Assembly: GCF_000025625.1 (NCBI RefSeq)
Contig: NC_013922.1
Coordinates: 1,674,001 to 1,738,000 of the forward strand
Direction: 5' to 3'
DNA length: 64,000 nucleotides
Source: Natrialba magadii ATCC 43099
GTDB lineage: Archaea; Halobacteriota; Halobacteria; Halobacteriales; Natrialbaceae
In this document: piece after piece, positions 29,626 to 38,413 of the stretch
Numbering within the stretch: position 1 is the stretch's first letter
How the letters are laid out: each line of letters begins with the position of its first letter
Notes under the pieces: model-generated
Seen by the model: the letters and a program-made list of their open reading frames with translations, nothing else
What the model was told of the DNA's origin: nothing
Databases searched by the model: none
Position numbers and translations under genes: made by a program

Positions 29626-30222
29626 CTAGCCGAAGATCTCACCACGCCGGTCGTGAATCATCTCCGCCGCCACCTCGTCCGCGATGGATTCGTCGAACTC
29701 GCGTTCGAGCAACCACAGTCCGAGATCGATTCCCGACGTAACTCCGCCCGCGGTGAGTACGTCGCCATCGTCGACTACCCGCTCGTCGACCACGTTCGCG
29801 GCCGTTTCCTCGAGGTCGTCCACCGCAGCAGGGTGGGTCGTCGCGGGTCGGCCCTCGAGTAGGCCCGCCTCAGCAAGAATCATCGCACCGGTGCAAACGG
29901 AGGCGACCGTCGCACCGTTCGTGTAGCACTCGTCGACTGCGGCCGGCAGTTCCCCCTCGTCGACGACGAGTCGGACGCCGCCGGTCGAGGTCGTCCAGCC
30001 CCCGCCGGGGACAAGCAGGAGGTCGGGGTTGCCCAGCGTGCCGTCGGGTTCGACCCGCAGGTCGTGACTGGCGGTCACGAGGTCGGTCTCCTCGAGTGTC
30101 ACGAGATTTGTGTCGATCGATGCGCCGGCTTGCGCGCCGTTCTCGAGTACCTCGTAGGGACCAATCGCGTCGAGTTCGTCGAAACCATCGAAGAGGATGA
30201 TTTCAGCGGTAATGTCGACCAT
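29626..30222 (-). CDS. DJ-1/PfpI-family protein
   Basis: 198 residues: EIILFDGFDELDAIGPYEVL at the start, LLLVPGGG near 69-75 and the nucleophile elbow ASVCTGAMILAEAG with Cys110. The C-terminal VTSGIDLGLWLLE matches the isonitrile-hydratase/transcription-regulator-like branch of class I amidotransferase-like proteins. Possible roles are glyoxalase, chaperone or hydratase activity; sequence does not decide. The start at 30222 fits relatives. Upstream frames are GC-rich noise. Confidence 0.87.
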   Translation of the reverse strand: MVDITAEIILFDGFDELDAIGPYEVLENGAQAGASIDTNLVTLEETDLVTASHDLRVEPDGTLGNPDLLLVPGGGWTTSTGGVRLVVDEGELPAAVDECYTNGATVASVCTGAMILAEAGLLEGRPATTHPAAVDDLEETAANVVDERVVDDGDVLTAGGVTSGIDLGLWLLEREFDESIADEVAAEMIHDRRGEIFG

Positions 30223-30388
30223 GTCAGAGTGGTCACGGCCACGGAAGAAACGTGTTTTGCCGGACGGAGATCTGTGCGGGGTAGTCCTCGGAGCCCTTCC
30301 ACCCGGTCGCAACCCTCTCACCCGGTCAGGTGTGATAGCCATCCCTGTTATCGAGTGTTTTTTCTCCTAACACAATCTGCACGCAGCT

Positions 30389-30718
30389 ATGGTAGACCAA
30401 GCAGCCCAGGAACGCGTCGCCGAGTTCATCGCCACACACGACCTCGAAGCCCCGCCCGAGTTCAGATTGCTCGATCTCACCTCCGAGGTCGGCGAGCTCG
30501 CGAAGGACGCGAACACGTCGACCGAGTACGGCTCGGAGCCCACAGACTTCGACCTCTCCTCGGACGAGATTGGCGACGTGCTGTTCGCGCTGCTCGCGCT
30601 TGCAGAGTCGGTCGACATCGACGCAGACGCGGCACTGGACGAAGCCCTCGCAAAGTACGAGGAGAGACTTGCAGCAGACGGTGTGGAGTCGCCTGGGTCG
30701 GAAACCGGCGAGGAGTGA
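30389..30718 (+). CDS. MazG-like nucleotide pyrophosphohydrolase
   Basis: 109 residues. The metal-binding pattern ExxE...ExxD is complete: EVGEL (Glu33, Glu36) and DEIGDVL (Glu60, Asp63). It should hydrolyse nucleoside triphosphates to monophosphates, a house-cleaning or stress function. Divergent from the DJ-1 gene; TTTTTTCTCC about 30 bp upstream is a likely TATA region. Confidence 0.87.
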   Translation: MVDQAAQERVAEFIATHDLEAPPEFRLLDLTSEVGELAKDANTSTEYGSEPTDFDLSSDEIGDVLFALLALAESVDIDADAALDEALAKYEERLAADGVESPGSETGEE

Positions 30719-30831
30719 GGGGGAGAAGTACAGGTACAGGTTCAGATCAGATTCAGGACCAGGTGCAGATTTGGCCGCCGATTCAGCACCGGTCACACAC
30801 TCGCGGACCGAATACAGCCTATGGACCGCGC

Positions 30832-31101
30832 TCAGAGGTTGCCCTCACCTGGACTCGGCATCGTCTCTTCTTTCTGGCCCGCTGTTTCCGATTCACCAGA
30901 GGACTCCGAAGTCGGCTGGTCACGGTCGTGTTCGTTCCGACGGAGTGCAACGGCGAGGACGGCTGCGGAGAAGACGACCAAGACAACCGACAGCGTTCCG
31001 CCGCCGTTGACAACCACGAGTCCGAGTGCTGTGAGAAGGCCCACAGTGAAGAGCGCCCCATAGATGTTTAGTCGGGGAACGGCTGTGTTTGAATCTCCCA
31101 T
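30832..31101 (-). CDS. Small two-helix membrane protein, 89 aa
   Basis: Hydrophobic segments at about residues 13-31 and 36-53, then a charged tail (RRNEHDRDQPTSESS). Its ATG at 31101 is preceded by a region with weak TATA-like sequences. No family recognised. Confidence 0.55.
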   Translation of the reverse strand: MGDSNTAVPRLNIYGALFTVGLLTALGLVVVNGGGTLSVVLVVFSAAVLAVALRRNEHDRDQPTSESSGESETAGQKEETMPSPGEGNL

Positions 31102-31244
31102 AACGCTCCGTTTGTTGGATATCTGTATAATTCTTGTTTGTCACACGCCAAATGCGCTGATTATTTCGACGATAGCTCGAGAAGCCAACGTCTGCAGAAG
31201 AAAAATGACCGATCCACAGGGAGTGATCGGGCTCTGCACCAAGA

Positions 31245-32432
31245 CTACGGCGCGACGATCGCGTCCGTCTCGAGTACCGTCGCCGCTGCTGCCTGCACGT
31301 CGGCGAGTATCGGCTTCGGCGCGTAGACGCCGAGCCGCCAGGTTTCCCGGGCGCAGGCATCGAGGCCGGCGACGAGCGAAGAGCGCTCCTCGAGTCGCTG
31401 GAGGTCGCCGTCGACGACGATTTTGGCGCGCGATTCGGGAGAACTTGGTTCAGACGGGCTGTCGAGGATAACCGCGGACGGATCGACGCCTGCGAGTTCG
31501 GCAATCTCTCGCTCGAGGCTGCGCGTGCGGGCGTACTCGAGTCCGACGAACTCGTCCGTTACGTCGTCGCGGGGTGCCCAGATCGCGCGCTTGTAGAGCG
31601 TTCGCTCCCGGAGCCGGCGCTCCAGGTCGGCCGTCGGCTCGTGTTCGGCGAGCAACGAGAAGAGTTCCGAGTCGGTGAGGCGGGCGAATTTCTCGGGGGA
31701 GATGACCTCGTCGCGCAGCACGCGCTCGCTCGCTCGGTCGAGCATCGCGCCCGCGATTCGAGAGACGTGGTGGCCGTAGACGGTCGCGTTCATCAGTGTG
31801 CGAGCGATCAGCGCGCTTTCCGCGGTCGCGACGTTGCCCGCCTCGAGTGCGAGTTCGCCGTCGACGGTCCGGAGCGCATAGAGCAGCCGCGAGTGGTCGA
31901 TCGTACCGTAGGGGACGCCGGTGTGGTGGGCGTCGCGAACGAGGTAGTCCATCCGATCGACGTCGAGTGAGCCGGAGACGAGTTCACCGAGCGGGCCGCG
32001 ACCGTCGACCGTGGCGGCGACGGCTTCAGGGTCGAGCCCCTGCTCCTCGAGTACGTCGCCGACCTCGCTGTCGGTGAGCAGCCACTCGATCTCGTCGTGG
32101 TGGCGGCCGACGTGGCGTTCGATCGCGGCCTCGGTCTGGTGACCGAAGGGGCCGTGGCCGACGTCGTGGACGAGCGCAGCGGCACGGAGACGGTCCGCGA
32201 GCTGATCGTCGAGCTCGAGCTGGTCGACGGCGCGAGAGGCGAGGTGGTAGACGCCGAGACTGTGCTCGAAGCGAGTGTGGTTCGCGGAGGGGTAGACGAG
32301 CTGGACGGTGCTCAGTTGCCGAACGTAGCGCAGGCGCTGCATGGGCGCGGTGTCGAGCAGCGCCTCCCCGGTGGGACAGAGTTCGATATAGTCGTGAACG
32401 CTGTCCTTGATCGTCGTCGCTGTCGTGGTCAT
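31245..32432 (-). CDS. HD-domain phosphohydrolase (dNTPase-like)
   Basis: 395 residues. The metal site reads RFEHSLG (His57), VHDVGHGPFGH (His89, Asp90) and SLDVDRMDYLVRD (Asp158/162). This arrangement is that of the SAMHD1/YpgQ-like group, which hydrolyses deoxynucleoside triphosphates or related phosphates. The C-terminal part (from about 220) has the family's helical extension. Start at 32432 is clear. Single gene. Confidence 0.9.
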   Translation of the reverse strand: MTTTATTIKDSVHDYIELCPTGEALLDTAPMQRLRYVRQLSTVQLVYPSANHTRFEHSLGVYHLASRAVDQLELDDQLADRLRAAALVHDVGHGPFGHQTEAAIERHVGRHHDEIEWLLTDSEVGDVLEEQGLDPEAVAATVDGRGPLGELVSGSLDVDRMDYLVRDAHHTGVPYGTIDHSRLLYALRTVDGELALEAGNVATAESALIARTLMNATVYGHHVSRIAGAMLDRASERVLRDEVISPEKFARLTDSELFSLLAEHEPTADLERRLRERTLYKRAIWAPRDDVTDEFVGLEYARTRSLEREIAELAGVDPSAVILDSPSEPSSPESRAKIVVDGDLQRLEERSSLVAGLDACARETWRLGVYAPKPILADVQAAAATVLETDAIVAP

Positions 32433-32552
32433 ACCCCTACTCTGCAGCAGTGGTTCTTAGATACGGTGATCCCACGTTCGTGTGAGGTTTGTGAGAGTAC
32501 GCCAGGAGAGGAACCACGCATGCGCCGTCAGGCCACAGAGGCCCTCACACCC

Positions 32553-33053
32553 TCACAGCACGTGCTCGTCGATCTGTCGATACGTCTCCTCGAGTGTCCC
32601 CGAGTTGTCGACGACGACGTGGTCGCGCTCGATTGAGTCGAACGTTTCGCGCAACTGGAGGTGTTGTTCGAACTGCGCATCGCTAATCGTGTCCGTGCGT
32701 TCCTCGATGCGTTCCTTGACGACATCGAGGTTGCAGTCGACGTAGACGAACTCGCAGTCGACGCCAGTTTCGTCGGCCATCGCCGTGGCCTGCTCACGGT
32801 GCGGCCGAGACTGGAACGTCGCATCGAGGACGACGTTCGAGCCGGACTCGAGTGCAGACTGGGCGCACTCGAGCAGGGCGTCGTACGTCGCGTCGGTCTC
32901 TTCAGGCGTATAGGACGGGTCGGGAAAGAGCTGCTTGCGTACCTGGTCGGTTCGGTAGCGTTCTGCGTCGATCTGTTCGGCAGTGTAGCCTGAGGCGGCC
33001 GATTTGCCGACGCCTGGCAAACCGCAGTAGACGATCAACGTTGCGCGAGACAC
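32553..33053 (-). CDS. P-loop kinase (AAA_33 type)
   Basis: 166 residues with Walker A GLPGVGKS (11-18), Walker B-like NVVLDATF (about 73-80) and a lid region RPHREQATAMAD. It resembles small-molecule or polynucleotide kinases of the zeta-toxin/PNK group. Substrate unknown. No partner gene nearby that would suggest a toxin-antitoxin pair. Confidence 0.82.
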   Translation of the reverse strand: MSRATLIVYCGLPGVGKSAASGYTAEQIDAERYRTDQVRKQLFPDPSYTPEETDATYDALLECAQSALESGSNVVLDATFQSRPHREQATAMADETGVDCEFVYVDCNLDVVKERIEERTDTISDAQFEQHLQLRETFDSIERDHVVVDNSGTLEETYRQIDEHVL

Positions 33054-33192
33054 GGTGGTTCATCCGTAAGAACACTACTAAACCGAACCGATTTGCCGGC
33101 AGCGAGATGGTCCGTCACACGTTGAGCCGGTACAGACCGCGTCACAATCGATCGAAACCGCTCAACCGACAAAAGTAGAAATGAGGTCCTGA

Positions 33193-34353
33193 TTACCGGA
33201 GCAGCGAGTCTGCCATCCGATTCGGGAACCCGGTGATGAGCTCGCGAATACTCTGTTTCTCCTGGTCGGAGCGCAGTCGTGCACGCAGTCGCTGGCTGAA
33301 GAGTTCGACGATGAAGACGAGCACGAAGATGACGAACAGCGTCGCCATCATGTTCCCGAACATGAGTCGGCTCTCCTGGGTTGCGACGACCGCACCGAGC
33401 CCGCCAGCGCCGATGACACCGACGGTCACGGCGGACCGGACGTTGATCTCGAGGATGTAGAGCGTCCAGGCGATGAACGACGTTCGAACCTGGCTCAGCA
33501 TCCCGAAGAACACGACCTGTGGTTTGCTTGCACCCGTCGTTCGCATCGCCTCGATCGGCCCCTGCTCGAGTTCCTCGAGTTCCTCGACGAACAGGCGACC
33601 GAGGTTCCCGATGGTGTTGAGCGCGATCGCGAGCGTCGCTGCGGCCGCACCGAGACCGACCAGGGCGACGAAGATGAGCGCCCAGACGATAGCCGGGATC
33701 GAGCGGATGAACGACATGATGGCGCGGAAGATCAGGTTGATCGGGAACGGCGTCACGCGTTCGGAGGCCAGCACGCTGAACAGCAGTGCCAGCGGGAAGC
33801 CAAGGATTGTTCCGACGACACCCATCGCGAGCGTCGTCCCGGCCTCTCCGAAGATGGTGAACATGCCGAGTTCTTCGAAGAAGAACGCGTAGTAGTCACC
33901 GAGATACGGTGGGAACTGGAAGATCAGTCGCCCGACCTCGGGGTCGTAGATGAGCTCGTTGCTCACGATGAACTCCCAGTAGGCGCCGACGTCGAGGAAC
34001 GGAATGCCCGCATCGAGACCCGGAATCTCGTTGGTCGTAATAGGGAAGTAATCCCCCATTCGCTCGGCGAAGTGACTCCAGGTAAACCGCGTCCGGTCGC
34101 TGAAGAATTCGGTCGCGACGAGCCCCTGGATCGTGACGAACACGATCGACACCGTGAGTACGACCCATCCGATCGCTCGCTGCCGACGCGTTTTCCGGAT
34201 GTTCTCGAACTGTTCGTTGACACCCGCACTCGCCGATTCGAGCGGTTTCGATTTGTCGACGCCACCGTCCGGGAGCGGTTCGGATTCAGTTTCAGACTGC
34301 GTTTCGGCTTCGGTCGCCGTCCCCGAACGGCGCGACTCCTGCGAATCGGTCAC
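33193..34353 (-). CDS. phnE: Phosphonate-type ABC transporter permease
   Basis: 386 residues, longer than bacterial PhnE because of a charged N-terminal tail of about 60 residues and a long loop after the first helix. Six transmembrane segments; the coupling sequence EELEQGPIEAMRTTGASKPQ (about 255-274) is the EAA loop that contacts the ATPase. It starts at a GTG overlapping the phnC stop. It is the only permease in the cluster, so the channel is presumably a homodimer. The imported substrate could be phosphonate, phosphite or phosphate. Confidence 0.9.
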   Translation of the reverse strand: MTDSQESRRSGTATEAETQSETESEPLPDGGVDKSKPLESASAGVNEQFENIRKTRRQRAIGWVVLTVSIVFVTIQGLVATEFFSDRTRFTWSHFAERMGDYFPITTNEIPGLDAGIPFLDVGAYWEFIVSNELIYDPEVGRLIFQFPPYLGDYYAFFFEELGMFTIFGEAGTTLAMGVVGTILGFPLALLFSVLASERVTPFPINLIFRAIMSFIRSIPAIVWALIFVALVGLGAAAATLAIALNTIGNLGRLFVEELEELEQGPIEAMRTTGASKPQVVFFGMLSQVRTSFIAWTLYILEINVRSAVTVGVIGAGGLGAVVATQESRLMFGNMMATLFVIFVLVFIVELFSQRLRARLRSDQEKQSIRELITGFPNRMADSLLR

Positions 34354-35159
34354 AGTGTCGCCTCCCTATCCAGGCTCGTCTGGTTATCTGCCGATCCCCT
34401 GTCTGATGAATTCTCCCCGTGTGAAACAAACATTCCTTCAGTGTCGATATCGCCGTATATTTCGTCAATCACGTCGAGAGTCAGATCTTCACGATAGCCG
34501 TCGAACACCTTCTGGCCATCGTGCAAGCCGATGAATCGCTGGCCGTACTTTCGAGCGATGTTGACCTGATGGAGACTGATAAACGTCGTCAGATTTCGTT
34601 CGTCTGCTGCGCGGTTCAGGTATCCCATAACGTCCTGTGCACTTCCCGGGTCGAGACTCGCAACCGGTTCGTCAGCCAGCAACACGTCAGGTTCCTGCGT
34701 GAGTGCACGTGCGATACCGACGCGCTGTTGCTGTCCACCACTCATTCGGCGAGACTTCTTTTCTGCTTCCTCGAGTAACCCAACCGTATCGAGTGCCTCG
34801 AGTGCCTGCTGTTTTTCCTCGTCATCTTGCAACTGGAAGATGCTCTCGAGGAATCCAGTCCGGTTGATACCGCCGGAGAGAGCGTTCGAGTAGGCAGACA
34901 TATCGCCAATGATATTGTGTTGCTGGAAGATCATTGCGACTTCCGGCTGCGTACTCGTCATCGGTTCGCCGTCGATCAGCACCTGGCCGGCGGTTGGTTC
35001 CGTGAGTGCGGACATACACCGCAAGAGCGTGGATTTCCCCGATCCAGAGACCCCGAGGATGATAACGAACTCACCTGCCGGAACCTCGAACGAGATATTA
35101 TCGAGTGCGACAGTATCGCCGTATGTCTTTCTGAGATTGTCGACGACAATTTTGCTCAT
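34350..35159 (-). CDS. phnC: Phosphonate-type ABC transporter ATPase
   Basis: 269 residues. Walker A GVSGSGKST (36-44), Q-loop IFQQHNI, signature MSGGQQQR, Walker B VLLADEPVASLDP and H-loop FISLHQ are all present, so the protein should be active. The GINRTGFLESIFQL sequence matches PhnC proteins. The C-terminal 30 residues are an acidic tail. Confidence 0.92.
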   Translation of the reverse strand: MSKIVVDNLRKTYGDTVALDNISFEVPAGEFVIILGVSGSGKSTLLRCMSALTEPTAGQVLIDGEPMTSTQPEVAMIFQQHNIIGDMSAYSNALSGGINRTGFLESIFQLQDDEEKQQALEALDTVGLLEEAEKKSRRMSGGQQQRVGIARALTQEPDVLLADEPVASLDPGSAQDVMGYLNRAADERNLTTFISLHQVNIARKYGQRFIGLHDGQKVFDGYREDLTLDVIDEIYGDIDTEGMFVSHGENSSDRGSADNQTSLDREATL

Positions 35160-35199
35160 CGGTTGGTTACCCTTGGTTTGAAGTTGCGTTGTTTGAGGC

Positions 35200-36357
35200 T
35201 TACTCTATGTCGTCGAAGGCGATATCGAGGTCCTCAGCGAAGTCACGAACTGGCTCGTAGTCCTCGTGATCGGCCGCAACGATGCCGCTGAACCACAGCG
35301 TGTGGTCGTCGAAGTCCTGCCAGTCTGCTTCCTGATCTTCGTCCAGATCGTAGTCGTCAGTGTCTAGCGTTCCCTCGTTGTACTCTTCGAGCATCTCGTC
35401 CGGCAGATCGAGACCAAGTTCGTCAGCCAGGTCGAAGGCGTCGTGCTGGAGTTCTTCGGCCTCAACGTTCTGCATGAACTCCTCGATGTCGGACCGGAGG
35501 TCGTCCTGCCAGCCAGCGTTGACGACGATTGGTGCTCGTGGAATCGCCGGCGACACGTCCAGCAGTCGCAGTTCAGGATCGCGCGTGCCGGCGATATCGA
35601 CTTCCGGGGAAATCTCGTAGAGGTCCGGATACTCGTCCTCGATCTGTTCGACCGGAACGTGTGGAACGGACGCGAACTCACCGGCACCGGCTGCTGCGAT
35701 GGTGTCGTCGTTGATGAGTTCCTCGACAGCGAGGTCGTGCGAGACGCCGCTGCGCCACTCGAAGTCCTCGGCACCGCCACCCTCGGCGACGTTTCCGATG
35801 TCGAGACCGGCTTCGTGAAGCATCCACAGCGGTGCCATACCGCCCGAAACCGAGCCGACGTCTGCCATCGCAACTGCCTCCCCCTCGAGGTCAGATACGT
35901 CGGTGATCCCGCTGTCTGCCGTCGTCACCAGCGTTCCGAAGTAGCGCTCGGCACCGAACGCTTCACGCATGCCGACGACGTCGATTTCTTCGGGACCAAG
36001 CTGTGGCACTGCACCCGGTGACGTGTCAGCAAGGGTCATGTCACCCTCTCCTGCACGTTCGAGTTCCACCATCGTTCCGGAGTAACTCTGCGTTGGCAGC
36101 CCCTCGATTTCGACATCGAACTCGTCTTCGATCAGCTCGAACAGCGGCTGATACTGCACTTCGATATCGATCGTATCCTCTGCCGGGTTCATCACCCACG
36201 TAATGGTTTCAGTGCTGTCACCACTGCCATTACCACCGTCTCCGTCGGTCTCCTCACTTCTCCCCAGACACCCCGCCAGCGCGAGTGTCCCGACTGCACC
36301 AGTTTTGGTTAGAAAACGACGCCGTGAGTTGGTTGACGTACCGCTATCTTGGGACAT
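35200..36357 (-). CDS. phnD: Phosphonate-type substrate-binding lipoprotein
   Basis: 385 residues with a Tat lipoprotein signal (RRRFLTKTGAVGTLALAGC, Cys at about 30), an acidic linker and a PhnD-like periplasmic binding fold: NPAEDTIDIEVQYQPLFELI, SGTMVELERAGEGDMTLAD, and GGMAPLWMLHEAGLD. First gene of the operon. AAATTATTTGATGG on the minus strand lies about 27-35 bp before the ATG, the leaderless promoter spacing. Confidence 0.9.
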   Translation of the reverse strand: MSQDSGTSTNSRRRFLTKTGAVGTLALAGCLGRSEETDGDGGNGSGDSTETITWVMNPAEDTIDIEVQYQPLFELIEDEFDVEIEGLPTQSYSGTMVELERAGEGDMTLADTSPGAVPQLGPEEIDVVGMREAFGAERYFGTLVTTADSGITDVSDLEGEAVAMADVGSVSGGMAPLWMLHEAGLDIGNVAEGGGAEDFEWRSGVSHDLAVEELINDDTIAAAGAGEFASVPHVPVEQIEDEYPDLYEISPEVDIAGTRDPELRLLDVSPAIPRAPIVVNAGWQDDLRSDIEEFMQNVEAEELQHDAFDLADELGLDLPDEMLEEYNEGTLDTDDYDLDEDQEADWQDFDDHTLWFSGIVAADHEDYEPVRDFAEDLDIAFDDIE

Positions 36358-36563
36358 CTGCCAGTTGATAACTAGAGCACCATCAAATAATTTCTGATTA
36401 TAGTATATGTCACATCACCCCTGAGAACGTCTGTCTCTATACCGCTCCGGAATACAACCAGGGAACCAATGGACCCGCTAATCCAGTGACTGCAGTCCGA
36501 TATGTCAATAGCACTGCAACCAGATTATAGCCATTGGTTCCTTTCCTCGATCGTATCTGAGCG

Positions 36564-37412
36564 TCACACGGTGTCCAATCCGAGTTCGTGCGCTTGCTGT
36601 AGATACTGGTCCCGAGCAGCAACAGCATCACACTCGGTATCGAGGGACAGCGCGTCGACTCCGTGGTGGTCGTACTCGAGTACAACCGCTGCATCGTAAG
36701 ACGCCGGGAAATGGACCGACAGTTCGTATCGACCGACAGCGGTATCGACGGCGTCGACCAGTTCTGCTTCCGCAGCAGTAAGCTCGAGCGCGAACGCGTC
36801 CTGAACGGCATCCTGGAGCCGCTTCTCCGCACGGGTGTAGCCCGGTAGCGTCCGTTTGACCGGTGCAGGAACGTCCGAGAGATAGGCCTCACTGGCATCG
36901 TGGAGCAGCCCCCAGCGCTGGGCCGACAGACTCCCACCGCGGGCTTCGACCTCGCGACTGACGTGGACCGCGTGGCGAGCGACGCTGTAGAACTGTTTTC
37001 CCTGGCCGGTGAAGCGACTGAGATTCGAAAGCGCGTGCGCGATATCCGCGAGGTCGATCGCGTCCGGATCAGGATCGAGCGGCGTGATCGTCCCGCCTGA
37101 ACGCCTGTTGATCACGCGGTGTCCACCGTCGATTTCGGCCAGCACATCCTGCAGACGGCCGACGACGGTTTCGAACTCGGCTCGAGTTGGCCGCACGTCC
37201 GCGTTCTGGCCACCGTCGCTCTCGAGTCCGTCACGAGATGCGCCGTCGGACTCACGGACAGCAGCCTCGAGTCGAGCCAGGTCGGACTCGAGTGCGTCGA
37301 ACGCGTCGCGGACCGCCTGGGGGCCGGTTTGCTGTTGCTGGCGCTCGTCGGAGCCAGCAACTGACTCGCCCGTGTTGTCGCTTCGATCACCAACACCCTC
37401 GTCGCTGGTCAT
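36564..37412 (-). CDS. HD-domain hydrolase (YfbR-like nucleotidase)
   Basis: 282 residues. The N-terminal 95 residues are acidic and predicted flexible. The HD domain shows VARHAVHVSRE (His about 145), GLLHDASEAYLSDVPAPVK (His-Asp about 170) and VDAVDTAVGRYEL. YfbR enzymes are 5'-deoxynucleotidases; the same is likely here. 205 bp to phnD, with no obvious functional link. Confidence 0.82.
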   Translation of the reverse strand: MTSDEGVGDRSDNTGESVAGSDERQQQQTGPQAVRDAFDALESDLARLEAAVRESDGASRDGLESDGGQNADVRPTRAEFETVVGRLQDVLAEIDGGHRVINRRSGGTITPLDPDPDAIDLADIAHALSNLSRFTGQGKQFYSVARHAVHVSREVEARGGSLSAQRWGLLHDASEAYLSDVPAPVKRTLPGYTRAEKRLQDAVQDAFALELTAAEAELVDAVDTAVGRYELSVHFPASYDAAVVLEYDHHGVDALSLDTECDAVAARDQYLQQAHELGLDTV

Positions 37413-37534
37413 ATCCGAGTGAACCGAAGACCGGCGGTAAAGGCGTATCGACTCACGATATGGTGGCCGTCAGCACGACTGTGAAAGACACCAGTCGTCC
37501 GCGAGTTTAAGTACGATTCCGCATCACCCACCCT

Positions 37535-38311
37535 ATGATCGACGACGCGATTCGCGTGCTCGCCGGCGACTGCACCGTCATCGCCGAAGGTACCGACCGC
37601 TCGGAGTATCGTGGCCGGGTGACGACGATCGTCAAGCCCGATAACACCGTTCTCGTCCACGATATCGACGGCTACCAGCCAGTCGCCTGGCTCACCCGGG
37701 CCGACAGCGTCTCCAGCGACCGCACGGACGACTTCACCCTCGTCGCGAAGAAAGACACCCAGACGCTTCGAATCGCAGCCCACGATCAGGACGGCTTCGC
37801 CAACTACCCGGCCTCTGCGGCCGGCACACCCGTCGGCACCTGTCCGGACGGCGACTGCACCGGCTCGCTCGTTCGCTCGAAGGGCGTCCGCTGTGTCGAC
37901 TGCGGAACGCGCTACGGCGTGCCCGCTGATGCGACGATCAAGGACGATCAGTCCCACTGTGAGTGTGGGCTCCCGCGAATGCGCGTCGAGCGCGGCCTCG
38001 CGTTCGATGTCTGTCTCGACCGAAACTGCGAGTCGCTCGACGAGGCCGTCCGCGAGGCGTTCGACCGCGAGTGGGACTGCCCCGAATCGGGCTGTGACGG
38101 CGACCTCCGGATTCTCCGTCGTGGCGGCCTCATTGCTGGCTGCGAGCACTATCCGGAGTGTGACACCGGGTTTGCCATGCCCGGCGGCGTCGTCGACGGC
38201 GAGTGCGCCTGTGGTCTCCCGACGTTCGAAACGCGCGGCGGTTCACGGTGTCTCGACGCGACGTGTGAGCGTCACCAGCGCAGACAGGTGGGGGCGGCGA
38301 GTGGCCACTGA
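37535..38311 (+). CDS. NucS-N-domain protein with zinc fingers (DUF91-like)
   Basis: 258 residues. Residues 1-65 (AGDCTVIAEGTD then TTIVKPDNTVLVHDIDGYQP) resemble the N-terminal DNA-binding/dimer domain of the mismatch endonuclease NucS/EndoMS, but the nuclease domain with its catalytic Asp-Glu-Lys is missing. In its place are four or five zinc sites: CPDGDC...CVDCG (about 107-129), CECGLPRM...CLDRNC (147-169), CPESGC...CEHYPEC (about 187-210) and CACGLPTFE...CLDATC, the last ones like topoisomerase C4 fingers. Role unknown; single-strand or branched DNA binding is a reasonable guess. TTTAAGTACG about 30 bp upstream is a promoter. Confidence 0.8.
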   Translation: MIDDAIRVLAGDCTVIAEGTDRSEYRGRVTTIVKPDNTVLVHDIDGYQPVAWLTRADSVSSDRTDDFTLVAKKDTQTLRIAAHDQDGFANYPASAAGTPVGTCPDGDCTGSLVRSKGVRCVDCGTRYGVPADATIKDDQSHCECGLPRMRVERGLAFDVCLDRNCESLDEAVREAFDREWDCPESGCDGDLRILRRGGLIAGCEHYPECDTGFAMPGGVVDGECACGLPTFETRGGSRCLDATCERHQRRQVGAASGH

Positions 38312-38413
38312 AGGCTACAGCAACCGGCCACCGCTACCGCTTCGGCACCAGCAACGCCACTCACACCACCAGCACATCCACACGCACTTAATGCCCGCTC
38401 GCAAAACACGAGT

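Noticed and set aside
32553-33053. P-loop kinase considered as a zeta-type toxin
   Set aside because: No partner antitoxin gene, and the motifs fit general small kinases equally well.
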